From Caldilinea sp. CFX5 (lineage in GTDB: Bacteria; Chloroflexota; Anaerolineae; Caldilineales; Caldilineaceae), in the NCBI GenBank assembly GCA_021405325.1, contig QWII01000019.1:164772-228771 (forward strand): a stretch of DNA of 64,000 nt. The letters run 5' to 3'. Each line of letters opens with the position of its first letter. Position 1 is the stretch's first letter. This document shows, in pieces, positions 16,251 through 24,622 of this stretch. Made by a program: the position numbers and the translations under genes. The notes under the pieces were generated by a model. That model had not been told where the DNA came from and did not search any database. It saw only the letters and a list, made by a program, of their open reading frames with translations.

Positions 16251-19196
16251 GAGGGTTTCGTGAAAGAACAGACGCGGCAGGCATGGGGCGAAAAGCTCCT
16301 GATTTTTCGCCAACGGGGCGGCTATCGACAAGGGGAATTGGCCGATGCCCTTTCGTTTATTCGCTTACCCCCGGCTTTATCGGAATCAACCTCACCCGTT
16401 GGTGACAACATCACTTTACAAAATTATGAACTGAGCCGCTTTGAACAGGGCCACCGTTGCCCGCGCCCGCGCACTCGCCATCTTGCCCTGATCTACGGCT
16501 TGGTGCATCTGGGCTGTATTGAAACCGCACAAGAGGCCGATGAATGGTTAGGACTGGCCGACCAACGTGCGCTCAATACGGAAGAGCGCACGTTGATCTT
16601 TGGTCAACGCAAAGCCGAATTACAGGCGCCGCCAACACTGGCCCGTCTGGAACTGGAGATCGACACCCGCCAGTTACGCGCCTTTGACGCCGCCCATCGC
16701 ACCGGCTATCTCAATCGCCTTCTGCACCAATACGAATATTTGCCACTGCAAGGCATGAGCTTTGAAAACCGGCCAACGCTCACCAACAACCAACGCATCG
16801 GCTTGCTCGATGTCTATATTGACCTGGATACGACGGCTAAAACCGAAGTGGTGGACGAGAAAAACCGCAAACGGCTCCACCCGTTGCCGGTCGTCCAAGC
16901 GTTGATCCGTTCGACGCGTATTGTGCTATTGGGCGCGCCGGGTAGCGGCAAATCGACCTTTGTCAACTACCTGGCCTATTGCCTTGCCAGCCACCATCTC
17001 CACCCCGACGCCGGTTGGCTGCTCCGCCATCTGCCCGCCTGGCCGGAACCCTGGCAAGCGCTGCTCCCGATCCCCGTCTCGTTGCGCGAGGTTGCGGTCT
17101 GGATCCAGGCGGAACGGATCACCCAACGCAACAGTCGCCTCCTGCTCGACTATCTGCAAAGCTGGTTGCATCAGCGGATTTTGGATGAGTTTTACTTTGT
17201 CCTCAAGGATCGGTTGCGGCGGGGACAGGCGTTACTTTTGCTGGACGGCTTGGATGAAATTCCCGATGATGAACCGCTCCGCCGCCAACTGAAAGAGATG
17301 ATCAGCGACCTGGCCGACGCCTTCCCCGAAACGCCCATGTTGGTCACTTGTCGCGTGCTCAGTTATCGCACCAGCCACTGGCAACTGGATGACCAGATCT
17401 GGCCGGTCTTTGAACTGGCCGACTTGGGCGACGCCCAGATTCGCCACTTTATTGCCGATTGGTATGGCTTGCTGGCGACCATGCAAGTGATCAGCGCCGT
17501 GGATGGGCTGAGTGAAAAGTTGCAACAAGCCGTCTTTCGCTCCGATCTGCTGCGGCTGGCGCGCAATCCGCTGCTTTTGACTGTGATGGCGTTGGTACAT
17601 ACCCACAAGGGTCAACTGCCGGATGCGCGTGCGCTGCTCTTTGAGGCGGTGGTTGAATTGCTGCTCTGGCGCTGGGAAGCGATCAAGCTGAAAAACCCCG
17701 ACGGCAGCGAGACCACCTGGCGGCAACTGTTGCGTTCGGTGCGCTTAACCGATGATCTCATGAAGCAGACCCTGTGGGAGTTGGCTTTCCAGATTCATGG
17801 TCGCGTTCACAGCGGTGATCGCGAACTGACCGCCGACATCACCGAGAGCGAACTGCTGACCACCCTGCGCGAGCTACACCCCAGTCGCAGCCTCGATTGG
17901 GCCGAACGGCTGGTGCAAATCATTCAAATTCGCGCCGGTCTGCTGGTGGAAAAAAGCCCCAAACTCTTTGGCTTTCCGCATCGCACCTTTCAGGAGTATC
18001 TGGCGGCCTGTCATCTCAGCACGCAGCGTGATTTCGTCCAACAAGCCCTCGCCTTAGCTGAAAGACAGCAGACCTGGCATGAAGTGATCCTGCTGGCAAT
18101 CGGCTATCTCGTCCACTGCACCGACGCCATCGAACGCCCGCTGCTTCTCATTGGCGAACTCTGTCCTGACCGCGCGCCGGATGTTCATGATGAGTTGGCC
18201 TGGCAGAAAATCTGGCTGGCCGGCAAAGCGTTGATCGAAGTGGGGGTGGCCCGCGCCGAACCATTGCAACAAGGCCGCGCCCTCATCGAACGGCTGCGCG
18301 CGCACTTGACGACGCTCATCACCCATGCTTTGTTGGAGCCGCGGCTGCGTGCCGAAGCCGGTAATGTGTTGAGCATTCTGGGTGATCCTCGTGACTTTAG
18401 TGAGTTGGTCACGGTGCCGGCCGGCCTTTTTCGCATGGGCAACGGCCCGTCACAGATGGCGCTCTTTGCCGAGATGGGCATACCCGCGCTGGTCAAGCTT
18501 GCCATCGACGAGGCTGACGCCACCGCCTTCTTACAAGCCGCCGCGCCCCAGCATGAGGTCTACGTAGATGGTTTCCAGATCAGCAAATATCCAATTACCA
18601 ATACCCAATATGCCCGCTTCGTCCAGGAGACCGGCCACCCACCGCCGGAACATTGGCGCGGGCCGCTACCACCGCCAGAATTGCGCAATCATCCGGTTGT
18701 CTTTGTCAGTTGGTATGATGCCCAGGCGTATTGTCAGTGGCGGGGCGGGGTGGAGGGTCGCCCCTTTCGCCTGCCCACGGAAGCCGAATGGGAAAAAGCC
18801 GCTATCGACAACCACGGGACGCTCTTTCCCTGGGGTGATGATTTTAATACTACCCGGCTTAACAACTATCTGGCCGGCGTGGGGACGACCAGCAGTGTCG
18901 GCCTCTTTGCTGATGGGGTCAGTCCTCATGGCTGTTTTGATATGGCCGGCAATGTCTATGAGTGGACGTGCAGCCTGTGGGGTCCCGACTCGTGGCGACC
19001 GGTCTTTGGCTATCCCTATCAGGCAGGCGATGGTCGTGAGGCCCAAAGCGCACCGGCGACGATCTATCGCGTCTTGCGGGGTGGGGCCTACTATTTGAGT
19101 CATGTGTTTACCAGTTGCACCTATCGCGATCGCGACCTACCGAACAACCGCGGGCGGAGTTTGGGCTTTCGGGTGGTGGTTGATAGGAGAGAATAA
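16239..19196 (+). CDS. XRE-NACHT-FGE/C-type-lectin-fold protein (bacterial NLR-like)
   Basis: 985 residues in three parts. (1) A helix-turn-helix near residues 15-110 (Y-R-Q-G-E-L-A-D-A-L... Y-E-L-S-R-F-E-Q-G). (2) A NACHT NTPase with Walker A L-L-G-A-P-G-S-G-K-S-T (about 229-239) and Walker B L-L-L-D-G-L-D-E-I (about 332-340), followed by a helical middle. (3) A formylglycine-generating-enzyme-like domain from about 724, with F-R-M-G-N, L-P-T-E-A-E-W-E, N-V-Y-E-W and V-L-R-G-G to G-F-R-V-V. The fold is also the usual target of diversity-generating retroelements. NACHT proteins in bacteria are anti-phage sensors in tested cases; a similar role here is inference. GTG at 16260, preceded by GAGGG, is an alternative start. 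Confidence 0.85.
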   Translation: MSGKEGFVKEQTRQAWGEKLLIFRQRGGYRQGELADALSFIRLPPALSESTSPVGDNITLQNYELSRFEQGHRCPRPRTRHLALIYGLVHLGCIETAQEADEWLGLADQRALNTEERTLIFGQRKAELQAPPTLARLELEIDTRQLRAFDAAHRTGYLNRLLHQYEYLPLQGMSFENRPTLTNNQRIGLLDVYIDLDTTAKTEVVDEKNRKRLHPLPVVQALIRSTRIVLLGAPGSGKSTFVNYLAYCLASHHLHPDAGWLLRHLPAWPEPWQALLPIPVSLREVAVWIQAERITQRNSRLLLDYLQSWLHQRILDEFYFVLKDRLRRGQALLLLDGLDEIPDDEPLRRQLKEMISDLADAFPETPMLVTCRVLSYRTSHWQLDDQIWPVFELADLGDAQIRHFIADWYGLLATMQVISAVDGLSEKLQQAVFRSDLLRLARNPLLLTVMALVHTHKGQLPDARALLFEAVVELLLWRWEAIKLKNPDGSETTWRQLLRSVRLTDDLMKQTLWELAFQIHGRVHSGDRELTADITESELLTTLRELHPSRSLDWAERLVQIIQIRAGLLVEKSPKLFGFPHRTFQEYLAACHLSTQRDFVQQALALAERQQTWHEVILLAIGYLVHCTDAIERPLLLIGELCPDRAPDVHDELAWQKIWLAGKALIEVGVARAEPLQQGRALIERLRAHLTTLITHALLEPRLRAEAGNVLSILGDPRDFSELVTVPAGLFRMGNGPSQMALFAEMGIPALVKLAIDEADATAFLQAAAPQHEVYVDGFQISKYPITNTQYARFVQETGHPPPEHWRGPLPPPELRNHPVVFVSWYDAQAYCQWRGGVEGRPFRLPTEAEWEKAAIDNHGTLFPWGDDFNTTRLNNYLAGVGTTSSVGLFADGVSPHGCFDMAGNVYEWTCSLWGPDSWRPVFGYPYQAGDGREAQSAPATIYRVLRGGAYYLSHVFTSCTYRDRDLPNNRGRSLGFRVVVDRRE

Positions 19197-19248
19197 CGGT
19201 TTCTGAACCGTTTGATAACCAAAAATCTGTGCAGCCAGAGCAATTTAC

Positions 19249-19329
19249 GAATTCCGTGTTCCTTCTCTCTGTGTTTAGTCTTTTGATGGCGCTCAAAGAC
19301 TAAACACAGAGAGAAGGAACACGGAATTC
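19249..19329. repeat. Perfect 35-bp inverted repeat between tandem genes
   Basis: Arms 19249-19283 and 19295-19329 match without error; the loop is 11 bases. The arm begins at GAATTCCGTG and includes TCTCTCTGTG. This is the longest stem in the window and lies 53 bases after the NACHT stop and 18 before the next start. There is no T-tract. Confidence 0.85.
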
Positions 19330-19346
19330 ATCACGAAGGTGAATCT

Positions 19347-19601
19347 ATGGCAACTATAAAAACAGCAATTTCACTGCAAGACACCCTCTTTACACAAGTG
19401 GAAGAGCGCGCAGACACATTGCAGATGTCACGCAGTCAACTCGTGGCAGTGGCGCTCGAAGCGTTTGTACAACGCTACCAGAATCAACAACTGCTGTCAG
19501 CCTTGAATCGAGCTTATGCGGACACGCCGTCCCCCGATGAACCGACACACACACCTGCCTGGCGGCGGCAACACCGGCAGATGATGGAGGGGGAATGGTA
19601 A
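19347..19601 (+). CDS. MazE-like ribbon-helix-helix antitoxin (partner toxin missing)
   Basis: 84 residues: T-A-I-S-L-Q-D-T-L-F then M-S-R-S-Q-L-V-A-V-A-L-E-A-F-V, the DNA-binding ribbon-helix-helix, and a C-terminal toxin-binding part (A-L-N-x-x-Y-A). This is the plan of MazE-type antitoxins whose MazF partner normally begins at an ATGGTAA overlap with the antitoxin stop. The overlap is present (ATG at 19595) but the codons that follow are not MazF. So the toxin seems to have been deleted and the antitoxin kept. Confidence 0.75.
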   Translation: MATIKTAISLQDTLFTQVEERADTLQMSRSQLVAVALEAFVQRYQNQQLLSALNRAYADTPSPDEPTHTPAWRRQHRQMMEGEW

Positions 19602-19762
19602 ACACGCTGCACACGAAGTTGCTTGTTAAAATGGCATGGGAATTGTATAATCAGTTCTATATCTTTCAATTGCGGGCGGCACAGGTTCTTGTGAAGGAAT
19701 TTGCTATGGCACTGATTGTGGTGAATGTTGAGCAACAGGAGATCGCCGCATGGATCGACTAG
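19595..19762 (+). pseudogene. xisH: XisH C-terminal remnant fused to a lost MazF start
   Basis: The 55-codon frame begins at the ATGGTAA overlap expected for MazF, but the end (A-L-I-V-V-N-V-E-Q-Q-E-I-A-A-W-I-D) matches the C-terminus of XisH, an endonuclease-like protein linked to fdxN excision control in cyanobacteria and common in filamentous bacteria. XisH is normally about 140 residues, so most is missing. Its stop overlaps the XisI ATG, as in intact xisH-xisI pairs, which supports the call. The middle of the peptide is not assignable. Confidence 0.55.
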
Positions 19763-19914
19763 AAACCTACCGTACACTCTTGAAAGAATTGTTAAAGCAA
19801 CATGCAGAAGGGCTAGCCACCGAATTAGTCGAACGGGGTGTGCCGCGTGAAGATGTCGTGTTAGCTTTTCATCCGCCAGCAATGCGCCCATATACTGAGT
19901 TTGCCGTTTCCTAA
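19750..19914 (+). pseudogene. xisI: XisI with large internal deletion
   Basis: 54 residues: the start M-D-R-L-E-T-Y-R-T-L-L-K-E-L-L is the XisI N-terminus, and L-A-T-E-L-V-E-R-G-V-P-R-E-D-V-V-L-A-F-H-P-P with the final Y-T-E-F-A-V-S is the XisI C-terminus. The central ~55 residues of a ~110-residue protein are gone in frame, joined near residue 19. XisI partners XisH. The product may be stable but is unlikely to keep its fold. Confidence 0.7.
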
Positions 19915-19916
19915 GA

Positions 19917-20147
19917 ATGAACACCTGTAGACATCGCAATTTACTACTGGTTACGCCACCGAAAGACCGCATTCGCTGTCGGCACTGCCATTTAACGCTC
20001 AAACGGGATGAGCTAAAAAGCCGCTATTGCCCCGAATGTTATGACGCGACCGGGATCAAGCGCTTCGATTTTGAGGAGGTCGTAGCGACGGCAAGCGATA
20101 AAGTGCAATATCGTTGTGAGGATTGTCAGATCACCTGGTTTTGCTAA
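19917..20147 (+). CDS. Small zinc-ribbon protein
   Basis: 76 residues with a dense Cys/His pattern: C4, H6, then C-R-H-C (about 21-24), C-P-E-C (38-41), and C-E-D-C near residues 67-70 plus a final Cys. Paired C-x-x-C knuckles indicate one or two zinc ribbons. The start is 2 bases after the XisI stop, so it was probably part of the xisHI unit. Function unknown. Confidence 0.65.
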   Translation: MNTCRHRNLLLVTPPKDRIRCRHCHLTLKRDELKSRYCPECYDATGIKRFDFEEVVATASDKVQYRCEDCQITWFC

Positions 20148-20170
20148 TCGCGCATTTCGCCGGTTTACTA

Positions 20171-20260
20171 GGTTCTGTTGACAGTTCGTAGTAGCCCCTG
20201 AAACACCTGACAGGTTTTGGAAACCTGTCAGGTGTGTACACTGCAACTGTCAACAGAACC
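20171..20260. mobile_element. 90-bp MITE candidate flanked by TA
   Basis: GGTTCTGTTGACAGTT at 20171-20186 is repeated inverted at 20245-20260, and both ends are flanked by TA (20169-20170, 20261-20262), as expected after insertion of a Tc1/mariner-IS630-type element. The core holds a second perfect hairpin with 15-bp arms (20203-20217 and 20221-20235, CACCTGACAGG type). No coding capacity, so it would need a transposase in trans. Confidence 0.55.
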
Positions 20261-20304
20261 TAGTTTGACCATCGGCACCAATTGATCAGCAAGAAGGTAA
20301 GATC

Positions 20305-21129
20305 ATGAATGAGAATCACTCGGTAACAAGGTTAGGGACCAACCTGCATTACTGGATCAGTGGACCAGCGACTGGCCCACTAGTTGTATTTGTGCATGGC
20401 GCTACGCTCGATCATCGATCATTCGATGCGCAACTGCCGCCGCTGGTCGAGGCCGGCTATCGCGTACTGACTTTGGATTTACGCGGGCATGGGGCGTCAA
20501 AGCCGATAGGCGCCGAGTTTACCATCGGTGTGCTTGCTGAAGATTTGTTAACCATTCTCGATCAGGTTGGCGCTGATCAGGTTGCATTGGTGGGCCACTC
20601 GTTCGGCGGCTATGTTGTCCAGGAATTTACGCGCCGCTACCCGGACCGTGTGCGTTGCCTGGTTATCATTGGCTGTACGAATCTGGCGAAAAAGTCTTCG
20701 CCCTTCTTTCGCCTGCTCTATCATCTCTTTCCGTTCCTGCTGTCACGCATGTCGCTCGCAACCTTCCACCAACGAACCCTGGCCGACTTGAGCCTATCGC
20801 CTGCGGTCAAGGTATACGCGGCGCAAGCGATGGCAGATATACCGAAAGCGGACTTTATCACCATCATTATGGCTGGTCTTGCTTGCCTGTGGCTTGATGC
20901 CGGCTTTAGCCCTACCTATGTCATCCCGAAACCGTTCCTGCTGACCCACGGTGCACAAGATCACGCTAATGGCGGCGTATTTCCACGTGAATCATCGGCT
21001 TGGGCGGCCCGCGAACCCAACTGTCGTTATGAAATAATTCCTGATGCGGAACACGCGGCGCATATGGATAATCCTGCGTTCTTTACCAAGCTTCTCTTGG
21101 ATTTTCTGCGCCAACACGCTACACCATGA
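20305..21129 (+). CDS. Alpha/beta-hydrolase
   Basis: 274 residues. The oxyanion strand V-V-F-V-H-G-A (about 28-34), the nucleophile elbow G-H-S-F-G-G (about 97-102) and the late H in A-E-H-A-A-H-M form a standard alpha/beta-hydrolase catalytic set; the acid is in the T-H-G-A-Q-D region. Such enzymes cleave esters, lactones or C-C bonds. No signal peptide, so cytoplasmic. The start follows the MITE candidate by 44 bases. Confidence 0.8.
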   Translation: MNENHSVTRLGTNLHYWISGPATGPLVVFVHGATLDHRSFDAQLPPLVEAGYRVLTLDLRGHGASKPIGAEFTIGVLAEDLLTILDQVGADQVALVGHSFGGYVVQEFTRRYPDRVRCLVIIGCTNLAKKSSPFFRLLYHLFPFLLSRMSLATFHQRTLADLSLSPAVKVYAAQAMADIPKADFITIIMAGLACLWLDAGFSPTYVIPKPFLLTHGAQDHANGGVFPRESSAWAAREPNCRYEIIPDAEHAAHMDNPAFFTKLLLDFLRQHATP

Positions 21130-21254
21130 AGTGACGACAACACAAACTGGTTATGTGGAAATGAATGATCCCATTGGATGCCGAATCGGAACAGCGGACC
21201 ATTGGGGCGCCTCCGTTTACCTACTGTGACAGCACCTATCGGAAGGAGTAGAAG

Positions 21255-21749
21255 ATGAGCCGAAAGCAAGAGATCATTGCCGGTTTAACGGAAGCGCGAC
21301 AGCGAATTCTCGACGCCCTTGTCGACTTACCGCCGAACAAACAGAACGAAGTATTTCTCGGCATCTGGTCGATCAAAGATCTGCTGGCCCATCTGGTGGG
21401 CTGGGATTTTACGAACATTGAGGCGGCCACTGACATCCGGGCCGGCCGGCGACCGCGTGTCTTCGAGCAATGGGATCCGGGCTGGGTGACATACAATGCT
21501 GAACTCGTGCGGAAATACAAATGTGAAGATTTCAGTGCGCTACTCACTGCGATCCAAGCATCACATGCGGCCTTGCTAGCGTTTGTCCAGAACCTCCCGG
21601 CGGCAGACATTGCCAAGGATTACGGGGTCCGCTCGCCCAGTGGGACGAACGTCACCGTCGCGGTGTTTCTGCAATACGAGATTGAGGACGAGAGCCGGCA
21701 TTATCAGCAAATCCAGGAGTGGTTGACTGGAAGCAACCGGAATGATTGA
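21255..21749 (+). CDS. DinB/ClbS-like four-helix-bundle protein
   Basis: 164 residues, all helical. L-L-A-H-L-V-G-W-D (about 39-47) and D-E-S-R-H-Y-Q-Q-I (about 143-151) supply the spaced histidines of the DinB-like fold (DUF1706/ClbS group), which usually bind a metal. GGAAGGAG sits upstream of the ATG. ClbS-like members protect against or act on toxic small molecules, but many have unknown roles. It overlaps the next gene by 8 bases. Confidence 0.7.
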   Translation: MSRKQEIIAGLTEARQRILDALVDLPPNKQNEVFLGIWSIKDLLAHLVGWDFTNIEAATDIRAGRRPRVFEQWDPGWVTYNAELVRKYKCEDFSALLTAIQASHAALLAFVQNLPAADIAKDYGVRSPSGTNVTVAVFLQYEIEDESRHYQQIQEWLTGSNRND

Positions 21750-22614
21750 GACCCATGAAAACGCTATGCAACGCGCCCTCGCTTGCCTCAATGGCGTACA
21801 GGGGAAACAATTCACCTTTGCGGAAAAGCTCCCAGGGCAGAGCGGAGCGTGGGCCGTAGACGGACCGGATGGTGAGCGCGGCATCTTGAAGGTTTCTGCC
21901 GACAGCGACTGCGCCACCGTCGCGCAGATCGTGCGCCTGATAGAACACCTGCGGACCGCCGGCTACCCTACGCCGCGCCCGCTACACTATGGGTCGATCC
22001 CCGACGGCGGCTGCTTCTACCTGCAGGAGTGTTTGCCCGGCCGTCCGATGCGCGCCCCCGGTTTCTATGCCGAACTAAACCAACACGAGCTTGGCCTCCT
22101 CTTGCGTCTACTCGAACGACATGAAGGAATCGCGCCGGCGACCTTGCCAGACAGGACAGCGCAGGTCGAAGCGATTGCCCTGCAACAACAAGACGAGTGG
22201 ACGGTTGTGGCGCAAAGTCCCCTCCCTGCTGTGCAGCGCCTGATCGAGCGCTGCGCCCAGCGTTGTGCCGGGCTGGGCGACCCGGGCTGGCGACATAGCG
22301 ACCTGGTGATCGGCGACTTCGGTCCGCATAATATTCTTCTCAACGAGCAAGGTCAAGTTGCGGCTGTCTTTGATTTGGAAGGCGCGGGACGGGGGGATCG
22401 GGTGATCGACCTGGTTGGTTTGCTCTACATGGTTGAGCTGGCGTGGCTCCCGGACGTGCGTCACGCCGCACTCCAGGTTGCCACGCCAGCCGCGTTGACC
22501 GCCTGTGGCGTCTACTGGATGGTTCACCGCCTCTACCAAGGCATTCAGTCGGACGCGGAGAATCTTGCGGATGTCGCCCAGCAGATGCTGGATCACGTTG
22601 ACTTGCTAACTTAA
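21742..22614 (+). CDS. APH-like phosphotransferase with altered catalytic loop
   Basis: 290 residues, overlapping the preceding gene. The kinase-like fold is shown by I-L-K-V-S (ATP lysine region), a long helical middle, the loop I-G-D-F-G-P-H-N (D192, N197) and F-D-L-E-G in place of the usual D-x-D/E metal site. The normal histidine of H-x-D is glycine here; the catalytic Asp and the Asn remain. Substrate unknown. Coupling to the ClbS-like gene suggests both handle the same small molecule. Confidence 0.7.
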   Translation: MIETHENAMQRALACLNGVQGKQFTFAEKLPGQSGAWAVDGPDGERGILKVSADSDCATVAQIVRLIEHLRTAGYPTPRPLHYGSIPDGGCFYLQECLPGRPMRAPGFYAELNQHELGLLLRLLERHEGIAPATLPDRTAQVEAIALQQQDEWTVVAQSPLPAVQRLIERCAQRCAGLGDPGWRHSDLVIGDFGPHNILLNEQGQVAAVFDLEGAGRGDRVIDLVGLLYMVELAWLPDVRHAALQVATPAALTACGVYWMVHRLYQGIQSDAENLADVAQQMLDHVDLLT

Positions 22615-22641
22615 CGCGGTTACCCCGCGGGTTAGCCTCTG

Positions 22642-23640
22642 TTATATTTGGTAATCATCTACAATATGCGCATCGGACCGGCGACGAAGAAAAGGTGACA
22701 AGGCCGTCAAAAGCCGCCCATCAATAAGCGCCAATCCAAAGCCAATAAAAGCCATACCACCAAAATCGCGCAGGTCGAGACGCTCGCCTAAAATGAAGAC
22801 GCCCAGGAGTAAAGCGCTGACCGGAATGAGAAAGGTGACCAGCAAAAGATTCGTTGCGCCGACGGTCGACAACAGGCGAAAATAAATCACATAGGCAATG
22901 GCAGTACTCAGTATCGCTAATCCTAGTAACGCGCCCCATGTGTTCAAACCAGGTGATGATTGCAGCCAGGGCTGATCCACAAGTAAGACAATAGGGAGCA
23001 TCATGCAGGCAGTCGCGGTCACTTGGCCGGTGGCGGTGACAAGCGGCGGCACCCCCTTAAACCTTTTGCCGAAAATACCGGCAAAGGCATATGAGATTGT
23101 AGCCCCAATAACAGCCAGTTGGGCAATGACCTGTAAGCCAAGTCCTTGCAAAGCGTCGGGGCCAATCATGATGACCACCCCAAGCAGCCCACACAAAACG
23201 CCGCCCAATCGATTTACGGTTAGTTTCTCATCACGCGTAAGAAAATGGGCAAACAGAACCGTCCAGACTGGCGTCGTTGCATTGAGGATCGCGGCAAGAC
23301 TACTCTCAATTTGCGTTTGTCCCCAAAAAATCAAACTGAACGGAATAAGGTTGTTCAATGCGCCTATAACAAAAAACAAGCCCCAAGTCGAAATGTTGCT
23401 CGGCATGTTTTGTCCCATTGTACGGGTGAGCAGATGAAGCACGAGTGCTGCCAGGCCAACGCGACCAAATACAACCGTAAATGGCTGCAATTCAGCCAAG
23501 GCAACTTTACTAAAGAAGAACGAGCCGCCCCACACCACGGACAGGGCGAGCGTCGATTTGCCATAGTCATAGTATTTTCCTTGCTCTTTTTGAGTTTTGT
23601 ACGCAGCAGTAGTATAGTGAACCCGCCTGATAAAACCCAC
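22642..23640 (-). CDS. EamA/DMT-type transporter, N-terminus possibly frameshifted
   Basis: About ten hydrophobic helices in two EamA repeats, with V-V-W-G-G-S-F-F-F in helix 1, typical of drug/metabolite exporters. The in-frame ATG at 23640 gives an unusual hydrophilic 28-residue leader and lies upstream of a TATACT at 23616-23611. The best start signal (AAGGA before ATG at 23570) is in another frame; reading from it would give M-T-M-A-N-R and then needs one frame change to enter the transporter. Either a sequencing error or a true frameshift seems likely; otherwise the gene is intact. Confidence 0.7.
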   Translation of the reverse strand: MGFIRRVHYTTAAYKTQKEQGKYYDYGKSTLALSVVWGGSFFFSKVALAELQPFTVVFGRVGLAALVLHLLTRTMGQNMPSNISTWGLFFVIGALNNLIPFSLIFWGQTQIESSLAAILNATTPVWTVLFAHFLTRDEKLTVNRLGGVLCGLLGVVIMIGPDALQGLGLQVIAQLAVIGATISYAFAGIFGKRFKGVPPLVTATGQVTATACMMLPIVLLVDQPWLQSSPGLNTWGALLGLAILSTAIAYVIYFRLLSTVGATNLLLVTFLIPVSALLLGVFILGERLDLRDFGGMAFIGFGLALIDGRLLTALSPFLRRRSDAHIVDDYQI

Positions 23641-23795
23641 CCGATTCTTGCCATCTTTGGGAAGGAAAACAGAACCATGTCCAAAGAAGATACACTAGTC
23701 CTCATCGGCCGCTATCTTCAGGCTTGGGGACGGAAACCGACATAGATGACGGCTACTGGATCGACTGCTCAGAAAAATCTACCTTCCTATTACAC

Positions 23796-23825
23796 TTGAC
23801 AAGCACAGAACAGGCGTACTATAAT
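23796..23825 (+). promoter_or_regulatory. Near-consensus promoter before the Rpn-like gene
   Basis: TTGACA (23796-23801) and TATAAT (23820-23825) with an 18-base spacer; predicted start near 23832, about 39 bases before the ATG at 23871. It is one of the strongest promoters in the window yet drives a broken gene. Confidence 0.65.
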
Positions 23826-23870
23826 CAGTCATCTAAACTGCCAACCTTGGTTGTATGAAAGTAGCTGTGC

Positions 23871-24086
23871 ATGGCGATCCAAAACCCGTATGATCATGCG
23901 TTGAAAATTCTGGCTCGCACCTGGCCGGAGCAATTCTTACAACTTGGCTTTCCTAATCAGCCCTTTCGCCTGATTGGGGCCGAGAGCAATGTCGAACTAG
24001 CGATGGAAATTGATCGGGTCGACGGCAATTTTGATTGCTGCTCAGTCAAAGCTATTCGATCCAGACTTTCTCTGGGCTTTGTTTAA
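23871..24086 (+). pseudogene. N-terminal part of an Rpn-like nuclease, frameshifted
   Basis: The start M-A-I-Q-N-P-Y-D-H-A-L-K-I-L-A-R and the E-I-D-R-V-D-G stretch resemble the N-terminus of Rpn/transposase-like PD-(D/E)xK nucleases. Near 24030 the homologous reading moves to the frame that continues into the 24097 gene (A-I-L-I-A-A-Q-S-K). The catalytic E-x-Q/K block is not seen, so part of the domain is also missing. Inference from pattern, not alignment. Confidence 0.55.
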
Positions 24087-24096
24087 GGAGGATGCA

Positions 24097-24618
24097 ATGG
24101 ACCTAGACAATCCAATCCTTGTCAGATTACTTGATCGTGCGTATGGCAAACAGTTAGCCGACGAAGTGGAGAAACGGTTAGCGGAAGAAGTAGCAAAAGA
24201 GCGCAACAAGTTAGCAAGCCGATTTGCCGACCAAGTTGCGGAACAAGCCGCAGAACAGGTTACAGCCGCCACACAACGTGCATTAGCTGCCGAAGCGGCC
24301 CAGCGCAAAGCGGAAGTCGAGGCTGCGCAACGCAAAGCGGAAGCTGAAGCCGAAGCGGCCCAGCGCAAAGCGGAAGTCGAGGCTGCGCAACGCAAAGCGG
24401 AAGCCGAAGCAGCGCAACAATGGCACGCAATGGCGCTGAAAATTCTTGAACATCGCTTTACTTCAGCACCGATTGCATTGGTCTTGCTATTACAAACCGT
24501 GACCCCGGCGCAACGCAGCCCTGTGACCGATCTATTGCTCGACGCGCCTACGGCTGAAGCTTGTCTGCAAGTGGTTAGGGAGTTCTTGAACACACAACCC
24601 GGTACACCTACAAAGTAG
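24097..24618 (+). CDS. Coiled-coil C-terminal part of an Rpn-like protein
   Basis: 174 residues starting at 24097, which has a perfect AAGGAGG 6 bases upstream, so this part may still be translated alone. Residues about 16-110 form a charged Glu/Ala/Lys/Arg coiled coil built partly from an exact 60-base duplication; the last 60 residues resemble the C-terminal helical segment (DUF4351-like) of Rpn proteins. The next gene starts 4 bases after its stop. Role unknown. Confidence 0.6.
   Translation: MDLDNPILVRLLDRAYGKQLADEVEKRLAEEVAKERNKLASRFADQVAEQAAEQVTAATQRALAAEAAQRKAEVEAAQRKAEAEAEAAQRKAEVEAAQRKAEAEAAQQWHAMALKILEHRFTSAPIALVLLLQTVTPAQRSPVTDLLLDAPTAEACLQVVREFLNTQPGTPTK
24289..24408 (+). repeat. 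Two 60-base tandem copies inside the coiled coil
   Basis: Units 24289-24348 and 24349-24408 are identical except for about one base and encode A-E-A-A-Q-R-K-A-E-V-E repeats. The near identity at DNA level implies a recent duplication. Confidence 0.8.
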
Positions 24619-24622
24619 TACA

